Of a stretch of DNA of 46,262 bases, positions 33,236-45,416 are shown piece by piece. The position numbers and the translations under genes are program-made. The DNA lies in assembly GCA_001414345.1 (NCBI GenBank), contig LLCB01000397.1, forward strand, positions 1 through 46,262, read 5' to 3'. Positions within the stretch are counted from its first letter, which is position 1. The number at the start of each line of letters is the position of its first letter. The notes beneath the pieces were generated by a model that was not told the DNA's origin, did not search any database, and saw nothing but the letters and a program-made list of their open reading frames with translations. The DNA is from Hymenoscyphus infarciens (lineage: Eukaryota > Ascomycota > Leotiomycetes > Helotiales > Helotiaceae).

Positions 33236-35289
33236 ATGTATGCAGGCTGGAACCTTGTCATTGTCTCGAATCTCTGTGGCCAGAGTTTGGGTTTTGTCTG
33301 GCCTTTCACAGCTTTTGCAGCTACATTTGCAACTCAAAATACCCCTGAATCTACCACCAAGAGTGTTGCCATCATAGGTTCGTCATTTTCATCCATTTTC
33401 ATCTCGAATTTCCTATTGTTTGTTTTGATTGAAAGTTTTGGTATATTCCTTTGGTTCTTTTTTAAAGTGTAACATCGAATTTGAGGAATCTTACTTCTTT
33501 GGTCATCCGAAACCAGTGATACCGGAACAACGGAAAATGCAGGAATATCTCAAATATCTTCAGTTTCCTATCATCTCTCTCCATCCATTTACATTTCGGA
33601 TTATGTGCTTGCAAGTGCAAATACTACATTGGTTAACACCAAACATGGTGTCAAAGTTTTCGGATCTGACAAACAACCAGCTAATAAGTAATAGGTGCCG
33701 GTGCTGGTGGATCTTCAGCCGCCTATTATCTACAACAATATGCTGCTGAATCAAAAGTTGACATTGATATCACCGTATTTGAAAAAGAGTCCTACATCGG
33801 AGGGCGAACAACAACCGTAAACGCTTATGGCAACCCCCTTGAACCAGTTGAGCTCGGAGGAAGTATATTCGTCGAAACCAACGAGATTCTCAAGAATGCA
33901 ACCGCCAAATTCGGTCTCGGTGCTGATCGTGCAGAAACCGAATTCCATGATATTCTTGGAATTTGGAATGGAGAAAATTTTGTGCATACGATGAAAGATA
34001 GTGGTCATGAATGGTGGGACACTGCAAAATTATTGTGGAAATATGGGTTGGCCCCTATTAAAACTCATCGTTTGATGCAGACTGTTGTCGGCAAGTTTAA
34101 GCAACTTTATACACCACCTTTCTTCCCTTTTAGATCATTGTCGGACAGGGCTCAGGATTTGGACTTGATTTCTGTGACTTCGTTGACTGGGGAGCAGTAC
34201 TTGGAAAAGAATGGAGTGAGTGTTCAAATCTTGGTTACATAGCAAGTGAGTTACTAATTCAAAATAGATCTCTGGCCCATTTACCACCGACATCATTCAA
34301 GCAAGCACACGAGTCAACTACGGTCAAAACCTCGGCCTCATCCACGGCCTCGAAACCATGGTCTGCATGGCCATCGAAGGCGCAATGTCCGTCCAAGGCG
34401 GCAACTGGCAAATCTTCTCCGGAATGGTAAAATCCTCCAACGCGACAGTCCACCTCAACAGCACCGTAAACTCCATTACAAAAAGCAAAGGCAAATACAG
34501 CGTTCAAACCACCACCTCAGTCGACGCCAACTCCGAAATCACCCACCAAAACAAAGTCTTCGACAGTGTTGTCCTTGCAGCACCTTATCAATACTCAAAA
34601 ATCAATATCGAAGAAGGAATTCTGAAGAAAACACCAGACACTATTCCTTATGTTTCACTTCATGTTACTCTCTTTACTACACCTTATCTTACATTCAGTC
34701 GGGATTTCTTTAACCTTGGACCGGATGCTGAGATCCCAACTACTATTCTTACTACCCTTCCACCCGATGAAGTTCCCACAAACCCAGAAGAGGGTGTTGG
34801 AAAAGCGGGATTCTTCAGTATCAGTACTCTTCGTACTGTCATAAATCCAAAGACTTTGGAGAAGGAGCATCTATACAAAATCTTTTCTCCAAAACCAGTG
34901 ACCTCCAAATTCCTCTCCGGTCTATTTAACGTCTCAAGTAAGCCACCAGACCCATGTTCAATTCGTGAGTAAACTAACTTTCAATAGTGCCGGATGATCT
35001 CAGCAAAATCAGCATGGAAAGCGGAGATGCAATTACTTGGTATCATACACACGTATGGCATTCCTATCCTTACGAGTACCCACGTGTGACTTTCGAGGAA
35101 ACGGAACTTGCAAAGGGGTTTTACTATACCAGTGGAATGGACTCTTTTATCTCGACCATGGAGACGAATGCTCTTATGGGGATGAATGTTGCCAAGTTGA
35201 TTGTTGATGATTATCTTCTGGTGGCGAAGGCCGAGGTGGAAACTCCGGAGCAGAAACCTTTGGATGTTGGAAGAGAGGCTGAGTTGTGA
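33236..35289 (+). CDS. Prenylcysteine oxidase/lyase family FAD enzyme
   Basis: Four exons (33,236-33,377; 33,695-34,215; 34,268-34,937; 34,988-35,289) join in frame to 544 residues. Introns are 317, 52 and 50 bp. A hydrophobic leader (about residues 6-32) fits a signal peptide for the secretory/lysosomal route. The FAD dinucleotide fold follows at SVAIIGAGAGGSSAAYYL (43-60), split by intron 1 after the first base of the G48 codon. VFEKESYIGGRTTTVN (about 74-89) gives the ribose-binding Glu and the GGRT turn typical of flavin monooxygenase-type enzymes. VELGGSIFV is the block that precedes the prenylcysteine lyase domain in PCYOX proteins, and the C-terminal half (about 180-515) matches that domain in length. 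The family cleaves the thioether of farnesyl- or geranylgeranyl-cysteine released from degraded prenylated proteins. Family assignment is firm; substrate in this fungus is inferred. Confidence 0.88.
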
Positions 35290-35687
35290 TTTCATTTAGG
35301 GTGTAGGTATTTAATATGTAGAATTAGTTAAGCGGGCAAAACTTTTGGATTTTGGATTTGATAGTATTTATCCCTCTATAAACCCGTTGATATTTTCAAA
35401 AATTACGAGCCGTTTGCTGTCATTTGGAAATCTAATGTCCACTTCTACTTTCTTCTAAATATAGAAGTTACTTAAGCCTGGCCATGGTGGTTTTACATAA
35501 GAGAAACACTTATCTCCTACATTCCCATGCACCAAGTCATTCGAACCTGAAAAGTTTTCACATGAAATTTCTATTTTTCACCCTAGGTTCCCCCCGCTAA
35601 ATGACAAAAGAGTCGGAAGATATAAAGCCACAAATTCCGAATCTCAATAAAATAACTCCTCAGTAGACGATTGCCAAAGGGAAATCT
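35290..35687. other. Convergent intergenic region
   Basis: This holds the 3' flanks of the prenylcysteine oxidase gene (+) and the HET gene (-). It is AT-leaning with no ORF or repeat of note. Confidence 0.5.
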
Positions 35688-38135
35688 TCAGCAAAATACA
35701 ACGTCTTCAACATAATGCTCCTCAGACGCCAACCCTTCAACAGCCTCTCCCTCCTCCATAAGCCCATGAACATAAGCCTCGCCAACAACATGAAGCATGT
35801 GACTACCCGGCTCCTCACACGGGCGAACAACAAGTGGTGTACTACACCCAAAAAGAATCACAATTAAATCTCCTGCTCTCATCTGGTCATGAGTGGTCCC
35901 ATACACATTATCCGGACCCCATCCCAAGTATCCTTTTTCCGTAGTCATCAACCTTCTGTTCTTACACATTCGATCGTAGCAAGAAAAAGCGTTCTTAAAA
36001 TCCTTTTCACGAGAATTCTTAGGGATCCTGTTTGTGTTTGTGAAGTAGTCGTGAATAGGTTGGTCGCCAATTATAAAGCTTTTATTTATGCGACGCCACA
36101 TTTCCCAGCGGAAGTAGTGGCCATGGTGCGCATTGAACTATTCCCAACCTATGGTTTTGAAAGAGGGAAAAGTGAGCTCGAAAGAGGGGGGAAGTTGGAG
36201 AAGAGCTGCGTAGCGGTAGGTTGCGAGTTCCCTCTCAGATCCTCTGTCTCCTATGAGAGTTCGCCAGATAGCTTCTGATACTTTCTCGTTACTGCCGTAG
36301 ACACTTTTTCTATTCTTTGGTTGAACTATTGAGTCGAGAGACCATGCGAAGTAGCCCGATCCACGTGCAGAGAGACCATCGATTTTATCGATAATAAAGC
36401 CTTTGCATGTAAGACGAAGTCCATCTTCGGAGAAAGAAGTTTTCATGGTAGTACTTCCGCTTGCTCGGTAAGGTCTGATGCCAGAATATTGGTGTCAGTT
36501 TACTTCTTTGAGAGAAATGCAAGAGTTGCCAAATATTCGTAAAATAATCCGAGAACCGGATACTTACCTGAAGTTTGTGGCGGCTTGAGGTGGTCCAGAC
36601 TGCGTCCAAGAAGCCCCTGATTCTAGTCGAGAGTGTCTAATTCGACCACCTCGCGACCAGTCTGCCGCCCAAGAGGGAGCACTTCCCCAAGGACCGCCTT
36701 CTCGTAGGGGATCAAGATTCCCATATTTTTCAATGTGCAGCCTGGCAACATCCGTGTAGACCTTCTCTGTCGTTTGGCTATAGTCAGGATACAATAAAGC
36801 TGCAATGGAAGGATCCATCATTCCCACCAGGCCATACACCAGGTCACGATTATCTGTTGAACTGGCAGAACTGGCAACTTCCAATAATCCCGCAAAGGGT
36901 AATCGGCCAGTTCCTTGTTCTTCATAGTAGCTCAAAGTCCATAAGTCTTGACGGATAATATGCAGACGAGTTGTAAACCATGGTCCTGGAATCAACCCCT
37001 CTGATCTCATCTCCTCCTCACGCAAAACATCCTTCATAGTCCATAAATAGTCGAAAAGAAACCCAACAGCAAGACAACAGTCTTCCCAGCTAATAATGTG
37101 ATTCCCACAACACAGTACTGTTCGACCTAACACCACCTCTTGAATGATCCACAACCTGAACCAATACTCTCGCATAAAAAGGTCGTGAAGTGCTTTCCAT
37201 CCAGTCTTTCGAACCCTGGACCTATATCTAGCCCCTAGTTTTCCCTTACTTGCATTCGCTAACTCATGGAGTAATTCGAATGCCTTGCCACTCTCATCTG
37301 CCTCCTCGCCTATCCATGCTATTACCGAGAACGCATCACCGTATATATTTCGCATCCTCGCGACTTGGCGATTGCGTTCTTCAGTATCAAACTGGTTGAT
37401 ACAAAGGGCGTCTACCCATAGTTTATGTCCGTCTTGACCATAAAACTCTGGGGATGAACTTAAAGTTCGTAAAGCTATCTCCAGGTTCTTCCCAACCTTG
37501 ACAGGTTTGTTATTGAGAAGTATCGTTCGCCGAAAAAGTGGATTTGCTTCACCCCATACATATGACAGAGCTGAATAGTCACCCCAAGTGAAACGAGACA
37601 ATGATTTGGTCGGATAACCATGTAGAATTGTGGACCCGGATCTTTCGTGAAGCCATTTGGCGAGTGACTTTCGCTTGTTGTTTACCGTTGATTCTGAGAT
37701 GTATTTTTGATATTCTGGAATGAGCGATTCAAGTGACACTGTTTCCAAGCTGCACTCGAGTGGTTTCGATTCATGAGCCGGCGTTTTCGAAAATGTGATT
37801 AGACGGATTTCGTCTTCTTCCTCGTTCAGTTGTGAATATAGAGATGCTGTGTCTTCAACCGGGAAACCCGGGTTGACCTCACTGGTTATCTCATTCCCGT
37901 GCGGAGTCGACTGAATGTTGGAATGAGCACTGTGAATTTCTCGTGTCTGGCAGTCGTCTACAAGCCTTACGCCATCAAGGAAACCACTCCTAAAAGACCT
38001 ATTTGGTCGGCCAACGCCCTTTCCGAGTTGATGCAGAGTCCCACTGTGAGCTTTGAAAGACTTAACAATGTTTTGTTGATGCCGTGACCACAGAAAAGTT
38101 GTTGAACGTGAAAACAGCATTTGAGATGAGCACAT
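35688..38135 (-). CDS. HET-domain (heterokaryon incompatibility) protein with an in-frame TAG
   Basis: Two exons, 36,568-38,135 and 35,688-36,474, are separated by a 93-bp intron (GTAAGT donor, CAG acceptor). ATG is at 38,135; the open frame extends seven codons upstream only with TTG. The HET domain shows YSALSYVWG (to about residue 195), LWVDALCINQ (239-248), RNRQVARMRNIY (254-265) and WIGEEAD. The C-terminal half has RRLMTTEKGYLGWGPDNV and GDLIVILFGCSTPLVVRP, normal for fungal HET proteins. The frame is broken once, by TAG at 36,138-36,140 (codon 635 of 785); the 149 codons after it stay open to a natural TGA. So the product is either a 634-residue truncated protein, or 784 residues if the stop is an error or read through. 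HET proteins mediate allorecognition cell death between unlike strains. The N-terminus (about 60 residues, basic, Ser-rich) has no recognised domain. Confidence 0.85.
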
Positions 38136-39840
38136 CAACGCATAAGATTCCGACAAAATCCTTGATTTGTGGTACCATATCCCGAGTTTTTATGTTGATT
38201 GTATAAAAAAGAGTTCTCAAGCTCTGCGGCGCAAGTTTTGACCACCAATTGTCACCTGGTCAAGATTTTGATCCACTTAGTCAGCATTTGAGGATCAACC
38301 TCCCACTCCTGGTAATACTGCTATCGAAGGCTAATCAGAAGAAATCGTGTCTCGACAACCCGTCGGCTTAAATCTTAGGAGCACGAAACACAGTATGAAG
38401 CGTCAGAGTTAAAAAATACCAACCGAAACTTGAATAAAGATACTTGGAATGGAGTGGCAAGAAAAGTTATGCTGTAAATTTGAGTAATACATGCAAAAAC
38501 CAATACAATTTTACATCAATTATTTTTAAGCGAGAGGTTTTATAAAAATGTCTCTATATTGCCTTAAAGTATAAACAAAGACGCTGCTAAAAACCGGTTC
38601 TCGAAATATATTCTCAGACCTAATAATATAAGAAAGGTGTCTAAAATAGTGTGCGGGAGTTGATTAGTTATCTGAAGCCGATTCTAACTCAGTTCTTTGA
38701 TATACGAGTTATCAGCCCGGCCCCCTAAGTCCTTCAACGTTAGGGCTATGGCAAATACTGAGCTGAAGTCTACCTACCTGTTTTTCCGTGTGCTTTTTGA
38801 AATTATCTTAGACGGTTTCCCGCCCGAGAGCGAATAATCTACTTGTATTAAGTGGAGAGATTTGCGATTCTTCTTTCCCTCATTCGAGTATCGATCTGAA
38901 CTAGTTTCCTCAATCAAACTGGAAGTGAAATTTAATAGATAAAAATAGAACAATCGAGAACTGCCAAGTTCCAACTCTCAAAATATAGAAAATTATGGAT
39001 CCCAAATTTAAGCATGAACGGAGTCAAAAGATCGACGTTCCCTTAACTCAAGCCCTTGAAGATCATGATTCATTTCCAATGTTTCAAAACAAGTCCAGTG
39101 CAAATCACAGTGATGGAAGTGGGCACACGATCAATGCACCCAAAGTGTTGCTCCACCATCGTCTGAAGTGAGACAAGGGAGACCAAACTATCGAAAAAAA
39201 TCTCGAAAATCATCCTATGTAATCTTAGTATCTCCAAAGCAAGGGGGTTCACGAAGCAAGTAAGAGATTCGAGCATTACTCTTTATTACTTTTTTTCCCT
39301 TGGACTATGCGAATCAACCTCGGACAATGGAAACCAACAGTTCAGAAGAATAACAGATCTGCTTTCCTAATTCTCCTAACCTTCTAGATTAATTGTTGTG
39401 ATTATCCGAGAATATTCCGCGTAGCATGATACAAGAGTGCCGGGGAGAAACGCTCGACTCTCTTATTCGAGAGGGACTTGTAGGCAAACAAATAAAATAT
39501 CTAATAGATTTTTGAGTTATCTAATATCTTCGAATGGACATTCTAGTCCAATACCAATAGGTTCCACAGATGTTCTAATCCATCTGATATATACCACAGC
39601 ACGGCCCTCTGACAATAACCACTCCTTTCCCATCATCAAAAACGAGATGACAGTACCAAGAGTAATCCGTCGGCCCATCCCCAAAGAAAGCTCATAAGAC
39701 ATAATAGCACAAACAGAACAAAATGTAGCAAGAAACAAAAAGAAGATCGCTCGCTCAAGATGACAGCGGCACATGCACAAGAACTCCCCAAATCCAACCA
39801 ACCCATCCACGCCTATTTCCAACTCAATTGCAATCCCCAT
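38136..39840. other. 1.7-kb gene-free stretch
   Basis: This is the HET promoter side plus the 3' flank of the small conserved gene. Base composition is moderately AT-rich but CA and TG are present, so it is not RIP-mutated. Short ORFs (38,774-38,974, 39,070-39,276, 39,517-39,840 on minus, 39,437-39,697 on plus) lack recognisable features. No tRNA or repeat was seen. Confidence 0.5.
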
Positions 39841-40260
39841 CTACCTCCTCAAACTCCTCGTCGCGTCCCCACCCCCATCCCACCTCACCTCCCGAACACT
39901 AACCCTTGCATTCCCCCTCTCCTCCCCATCCTTCCCCTTCCTCCAATCCATCTTCTCCAATCCCATGCGACTTAACCGCCTATTCTTCTTCTCCTTACTA
40001 TATTTACTCTCCTTGCTGGCACCACTCTCCCTACTATCCTTGCTCGAAGCACTGCTCTGTTTACTCCCTCGTTCCAACTCGCTACTATCGCTCCCAGCAT
40101 GACATCGCGCAGAGTATGTCGAGGTGGGGGAGTATATGTATTCGCCATCGACGTAGAGCGCTTCGGAGACGAAGGTAGAGCGACGATTGCGCTTTTTCGT
40201 GTACCGCTGTTCGAGACGGAAGAGTTCGAGTTTTTGTTGGATGAGGTCTAGGAGGTTCAT
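39841..40260 (-). CDS. Small conserved fungal protein (139 aa), function unknown
   Basis: Single exon from ATG at 40,260 to TAG at 39,841. The frame is open further upstream to 40,461, but only with a TTG codon, so the ATG is chosen. It begins MNLLDLIQQKLELFRLEQRY, an amphipathic helix, followed by a basic stretch KKRNRRSTFV and then SEALYVDGEYIYSPTSTYSA. The C-terminal two thirds are Ser/Lys/Glu-rich and probably disordered. I recall similar N-terminal halves in uncharacterised proteins of many Pezizomycotina (not checked). No signal peptide, membrane segment or catalytic motif. The basic patches suggest binding to nucleic acid or an acidic partner, which is a guess. Confidence 0.7.
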   Translation of the reverse strand: MNLLDLIQQKLELFRLEQRYTKKRNRRSTFVSEALYVDGEYIYSPTSTYSARCHAGSDSSELERGSKQSSASSKDSRESGASKESKYSKEKKNRRLSRMGLEKMDWRKGKDGEERGNARVSVREVRWDGGGDATRSLRR

Positions 40261-41441
40261 GGTTGTGGTTTGGGGTGGATAGGAGGTGAGGGGTGAGGGT
40301 AATTTCGTTTGGGAGCTTGAGCCTAAGCTTAAGCTATAGCGATTGAACGAGATAAATCTGCGAAGATGGTCGAGAAGTTGGTTGGTTCGTCTTCGTTTGT
40401 TGAAGGAGAAATTGGTAGAGAACGTAGGGGGTAATGTCGTGAAGCAATGTACAACGCGCAAGCAAGGGTTATCTCTCTAAAACAAGTACGTCGCTACTCG
40501 TCGTATAAGGTATCAATCGCAAAATGAAGCAAGCTCTTCTACCAAAAAGCCGCTCAAGGTTGGGGGTGCAAAAGAAGGGGGAAAAAAAGGGTTGGAATCA
40601 TCAACGATAAGGAAAACCCGACCCCCAGAATTCATCTTTCCCACTCCCTTGTACTCTCCACACCTCCAACAGGCTGTAGCCCACTTTCGGGGCCCTTGCA
40701 AGGCTAAATGCACTGACAAGACGGGCGGTGCATCGTGGAACGGGAATGGAACGCGGGAGACGACGCCTATTCCAACCATTGCCCGCCGTCCGTGGCCGTT
40801 AGGTTGTGAATTGCAATAGGTCCGCTTAGGGGTGCCCCGAGGGGCGTTCCTGGGCGACACGTTTTCCACTCGGGCATTCGCTACACGAGGAAAAAGGGGA
40901 GGGCCATCTATGGGTCAAGGTAGTGATGTGAATGAATCGTTCAGCTTGAACAAGATTCGAAGACTTCTTTAAACCAGAAATACATACAACACGAGAGCAA
41001 AAGGAAGAAAACAACAACCGAAGGCGAAGGGTCAGTGGCATGAAGACGGATTCTAAGCATCTCAACGGCGAGAAAAAGTTGCACGGCAGGCCCGGAAAAA
41101 TTCGCCCACCTTTACAACGAGCAGCTACGCCACCCACGAAAGATAAAGATAGCCAAAATACGGTACAGTATCTTGCACCAACTTCGAGGATTTCGAGTAC
41201 AGCATACGAGTAATTCGCCGATTGGGAAAGTACCAACAGAAATTTCACACTCCCCGGAAAACTTTCGTTTGTCAATTCGTCAATCTGAGAAGAGCCTGAT
41301 GCAAAGCATCCCTAAGTCGTACATATCCAGAGCTTTTCCTTCATCGCCGCAGCCACAGTGCTACCCCTCTATGATGTACATGATCCTGGAGGATCCAGAA
41401 GATTCCAAATGAAGAGATTTCGGGGGTATTTCACTATCTTA
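40261..41441. other. Intergenic: promoter of the 139-aa gene and ATM1 3' flank
   Basis: Both flanking genes are on the minus strand. Overlapping short frames on both strands (40,513-40,869, 40,592-40,819, 40,826-41,275, 41,173-41,412) have no conserved features and are not called. One 24-bp segment (41,225-41,248) is repeated inverted at 45,806-45,829. Confidence 0.5.
41225..41248 (-). repeat. 24-bp dispersed repeat, copy A
   Basis: The reverse complement of this segment is identical over 24 bp to 45,806-45,829 (core AAATTTCTGTTGGTACTTTC). Flanks show weaker similarity (GGGGAGTGTG here, GGAGAGTG there). The two copies face each other and bracket the ATM1-AIM24 gene pair. Confidence 0.75.
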
Positions 41442-43632
41442 TCAAGGCTTCAATGGAAGCTTTTTCTCTTCTTCAGCTTCGTCATCAATGAAAATCTCGC
41501 GCTCCTCGCCGTCCTCATCAAATAAAGTCTCTTGGGCTAGCAGTTGTTAGTAAAGCTTATCGAAGAACGGAAAGAAACTTACCACTCCAAAGCTCCGAGT
41601 ACACACCACCAGTATCAATCAGGTCTCGGTGTGTACCACTCTCGGCCACGTGCCCCTCCTTCAAGACAATGATCATATCACTGTCATAAATCGTTCGTAA
41701 TCGATGTGCCACAAAGACACTCGTTCTCGATTTTTCTTTCAGAATGCTATTGATGTTTGCCATCAATGCTTGCTCGGTATGTGTATCCAAAGCAGAAGTA
41801 GCTTCATCAAAAAAGAGTAGAGGGGGATCCTTCAAGATCAATCTCGAAACCGCCAGACGTTGTTTTTCTCCTCCTGATATCATCATGCCTCTTTCTCCAA
41901 CCATGGTATTGTATCCGTCAGGGAATTTGGAGACGGTATCATGGATCTTTGCTCTTTGAGCAGCTGCAATGACTTTCTCGTGAGAAGCGCTCATATCGCC
42001 GTATCGAATGTTGTGTTCAATTGATTCATTGAACAAGGGTGTATCTTGTGGCACAACCCCAATGGCCTTTCTTAAAGATTCCAAGGAGACGTCTCGAATA
42101 TCCTGGCCATCGATGAGAATTCGTCCCTTCTGGACATCATAAAAGCGGAACAATAACCGCAGTATCGTAGACTTGCCACACCCACTTGGCCCAACGACAG
42201 CAATTTTCTTACCAGCAGGAATGGTGAAACTCAAATTTTTCAAAATTGGGCGGTCTGGATGGTATCCAAAACTGACATTTTCAAATGTGATTTCACCACC
42301 TTTCGTGAGCTGCAATGGCTTGGCATTTGGCGCCTCTTTGATCGATACATTGACTTTCTGGAGGTTGAAGAGCGTCTCCATATCGAGTAAAGACTGTCGC
42401 AATTCTCGATACACAGATCCGAGGAAATTCAGGGGTACCGAAAGTTGGAAGACAAGTTGATTGACCATGACGAGGTCACCCACAGTCAATGTTCCTTTCG
42501 CGACCCCATCCGCTGCGAGGTACATCATGGCCGTCAGCGCGCTCGAGAATATCAAATTCTGGCCCGTGTTGAGAAATGCCAAAGATGTTGCCACTTTGAT
42601 ACCGGACTTCTCGTAGTCTTTCAGCGCCTGGTCGTATCTGCCCACCTCGTACTTTTCGTTGTTGAAGTATTTGACAGCTTCATAATTGATCAGCGAGTCA
42701 ACGGCGACCGTAGAACCCTTGTTATCCGCAGCGTTGACTTGCCTTCGAAATTTGGTTCTCCAAGCAGTCGTCCAAATCGTAAAGGCCGTATATCCAACCA
42801 TCGTAAGACTGGTGATGGCAGCGAACTTGATTCCGTACTGGTAAGTCAAAATGCCACATACCATGGAAATTTCCAAAGCAGTAGGTAAAATGTGAAACAC
42901 CATAGAGCTGAGCAAGAAATTGATTCCTTTGCTTCCTCGGTCAATGGCCTTTGTGAGTCCACCAGTCTGTTTACTCAGGTGGAAATTCAAGTCCAGCCGT
43001 AGCAAGTGATCAAACACATCCCGAGCCACACTTCGAATCGCCTTGTAAGAAACGCTCGCAAAGACGGCATTCCTGGCTTCCTGGAAAAGCGTAGCCCCAA
43101 TCCTCGTCCCTCCGTATGCCAATATCATTGAACCAGCAACAGTGGTTGCAGTACCACCAACGGCCACGAAATCGACGTTCATCGAGTCGACAATGCTCTT
43201 GAAGTAGAATGGCACCTGGACATTGAGCAGTTTTGCGCCCACCAACAGGAAAACCGAGACCCCAACCCGAACGCGGGTTCCCAGGTTATCCTTCGGCCAT
43301 AGGTATTGTGCCATCTCTTTCATGATTGCCCAATCCGCCTTTCGTTGCTCCGAGACGGTCTTCTCTTGCATTCCCAAAGCCAAAGGATCTATCCGTGCTG
43401 GCGGTGCCTTGCGGGCTGTTTCGGGCACTTCCTTTGGCACATTTTCTGTCGCTTTTGGCTTGGGGAGAGGCTGGCTCTGAATCGGGGATGGTTTGGGGTC
43501 GTCTCGGAGGAATTGGGTGGTCTTGGTGAACAAACGGAGACCTATTGGTGAGGTCTGCCATGGTTGCCGCTTGAGCTTCAGGGTAGCTCTTGTGCTGAAG
43601 TATCGAGCTTTCCCCGAAGTATTCAGGAACAT
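41442..43632 (-). CDS. ATM1: Mitochondrial iron-sulfur cluster ABC exporter (Atm1/ABCB7 type)
   Basis: Two exons, 41,583-43,632 and 41,442-41,536, with a 46-bp intron (GTAAGT, CTAAC branch, CTAG), give 714 residues. ATG at 43,632 is the first in frame; earlier codons reach 43,707 only from TTG. The N-terminus ([20 protein letters not shown]) is basic, Ser/Thr-rich and free of acids: a mitochondrial presequence. One half-transporter: six-helix domain about 115-430 ([27 protein letters not shown] near 216-233, the Atm1 signature loop), then the nucleotide-binding domain with Walker [10 protein letters not shown] (481-489), signature SGGEKQR, Walker [13 protein letters not shown] (605-616) and the H-loop His (643). 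Exon 2 adds an acidic tail ([19 protein letters not shown]), as in yeast Atm1. The homodimer exports a glutathione-linked sulfur/Fe-S species from the matrix for cytosolic Fe-S assembly. Confidence 0.96.
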
Positions 43633-44057
43633 TTTGAAATTCCTTGTGCTTCCGCTATCGTTGTCGTCCCAAAGACGTGAGATCTTCTGCCCGCATCCTT
43701 CTCTCAAGACATGGGAGGAGGTGTTTTGGAGGGGTAGCTATTCCGCGTGCGGCTCGCTCAGTGTGGGCTAAGGTTACGTGCAGATTTCGTTTGTAGCTTT
43801 GCAGACGAAGCTCTTGAGTCTTGCAAATAGTAATTCAGCTTCTGCGACTTTTGAACGGTGCTTTGGTTGGAGAATTGGTGAACTGGAAGCTCTTGAAGGT
43901 GTGAAGTTGCCGTCACATTACGCAATCCGGGACAAGTTCGCGATCCTGGGCTGAACCACCTTGGAAGCTTGGGCAATGAGGCTCTACCTACTAGTATCGA
44001 GTACCACCTCCCAAAAGAGTTCCCGTCAACACCACATCTCCAGCTTCAAAAGCAGCA
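43633..44057. promoter_or_regulatory. Divergent promoter of ATM1 and AIM24
   Basis: About 425 bp lie between the two ATGs, and both products go to the mitochondrion. An ATTGG (CCAAT on the minus strand) lies at 43,874-43,878, a plausible HAP/CBC site for iron- or respiration-linked control. No TATA box is evident. Shared regulation is an inference from position. Confidence 0.5.
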
Positions 44058-45340
44058 ATGCGCGGACATCTACCGCTGAATGGAGCTGCTCGAGGGGTTC
44101 GACAGCTTCGCAATCCCCATGTCAGGAGTTTAGGTCGAAGAACAATTCAAATCAGCGCAACACCCACCACAGAAACTCCCATACTTGGTGGCGATGCATT
44201 GAGTTCAATTGAGGCATCGACAGACCCTGCAGGTAGGCTGTCGTCCATGTAAAATCCCCTGCTTTGCGCAATTTCTGACTGAAGCCAACGTTTAGATGCC
44301 AAATTCGAGGTTCTTGGGGCCCCATATTCTCTTCTCTCCGTCTCGCTATCCGCCTCACAAAATTTATACACAAGGAGGGGGACATTAGTAGGACTCAGTG
44401 GGAATTCCGAAAATGTATGCAAGCTCCCAATTCGTTCGTCTAATGAGAAGAATCCAAGAACCCTAGCTAACAAATAGCCCAGGCACAATCCACCTTATCC
44501 ATCCTCGAACCCTTTCGACGAGCCGCGCTCGGCATCCCTTTCCTATACCAACGACTCTCCTCAACCAGTCCCATAACGGCCTTAATTTCTACAAAATCAC
44601 CACTTACTTCTTTTAGTGTATTACATCTTAACGGGACCGTGGATTGGATAGTGGCGCAACGAAAAGCGCTACTAGCATGGACTGGGCATACGCTCTCCGT
44701 CTCCCCAACTGCGAATCGAGGGATGACTTTGGCTCATTGGGGCAATACAGAGGTTACAGGCAGAGGTCTTGTAGCATTAGCTGGGTCAGGGCAGATATAC
44801 CAGGTCACACTGAAGCCAGGCGAGCAATATGTAGCACATCCGGGAAATGTTGTCGCATATACCCTCACACAACACCCTCCTTTGCCATACCGACTTAAAT
44901 CCTCGAGTATAAGACTCCAGGTACCGGACCTTGGATTTACTTCACTCCTCTCGAATATTAAATTCTTTCGGGTTATGCAACAGACGGATACATGGCGAGG
45001 TATCTCGAAATTTCTCTTCACTCTCCGAACGGCTGCACGAAGGACGATTTGGGGGGATAGATTGTTCTTACAATTCCATGGACCAACTACCATTCTGGTG
45101 TCTTCGAGGGCTTCCAGAATTAGTGACGTTTTGACATCGAGGGATGTCAATGAAATCGCAGATTCCCCGCCAGGAGCAGTACAATCGGCAGTGACGTTTT
45201 TGAAGAAATCGCAAGCGACGGAAACGACTTCTGGGAACCAAGTTACTCATACCCCAACTGGCTTCCATACGGCAGAAGTAGGGCAGGATGGAAAAGTGAA
45301 ATTTGGCGAGGTTGAGGATCTCAAGCCTTTTGTAAAATAG
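44058..45340 (+). CDS. AIM24: Mitochondrial inner-membrane protein AIM24
   Basis: Three exons (44,058-44,232; 44,296-44,414; 44,483-45,340), introns 63 and 68 bp, give 383 residues in one frame. The acceptor of intron 2 is CCCAG at 44,482; the nearer AAATAG would break the frame. The N-terminus ([19 protein letters not shown], with many Arg and no acids) is a mitochondrial presequence. The AIM24/TRAP-like beta fold follows: [75 protein letters not shown] and [20 protein letters not shown], all typical of fungal Aim24. In yeast, Aim24 helps keep MICOS and respiratory complexes assembled. It is divergent from ATM1. Nothing looks broken. Confidence 0.94.
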
Positions 45341-45416
45341 GGAATGGCTCAGGAAAGGGTTGGGAAATGTAACAATATTACGGTCTTTTGGACGAAATCC
45401 TGAAGCAACATGGTGA

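Noticed and set aside
36100..36200. An extra intron removing the HET TAG
   Set aside because: Candidate GT...AG pairs (such as GTTGGG at about 36,150) have poor donors, change the frame or delete conserved residues; a nonsense codon is simpler.
38774..39840. Several short ORFs (66-107 aa) between the HET gene and the 139-aa gene
   Set aside because: No start context, domain or codon pattern supports them; the 39,517-39,840 frame simply abuts the stop of the real gene.
40513..41412. Overlapping ORFs of 75-149 aa upstream of the 139-aa gene
   Set aside because: They lie in promoter/UTR sequence on both strands with no recognisable motif.
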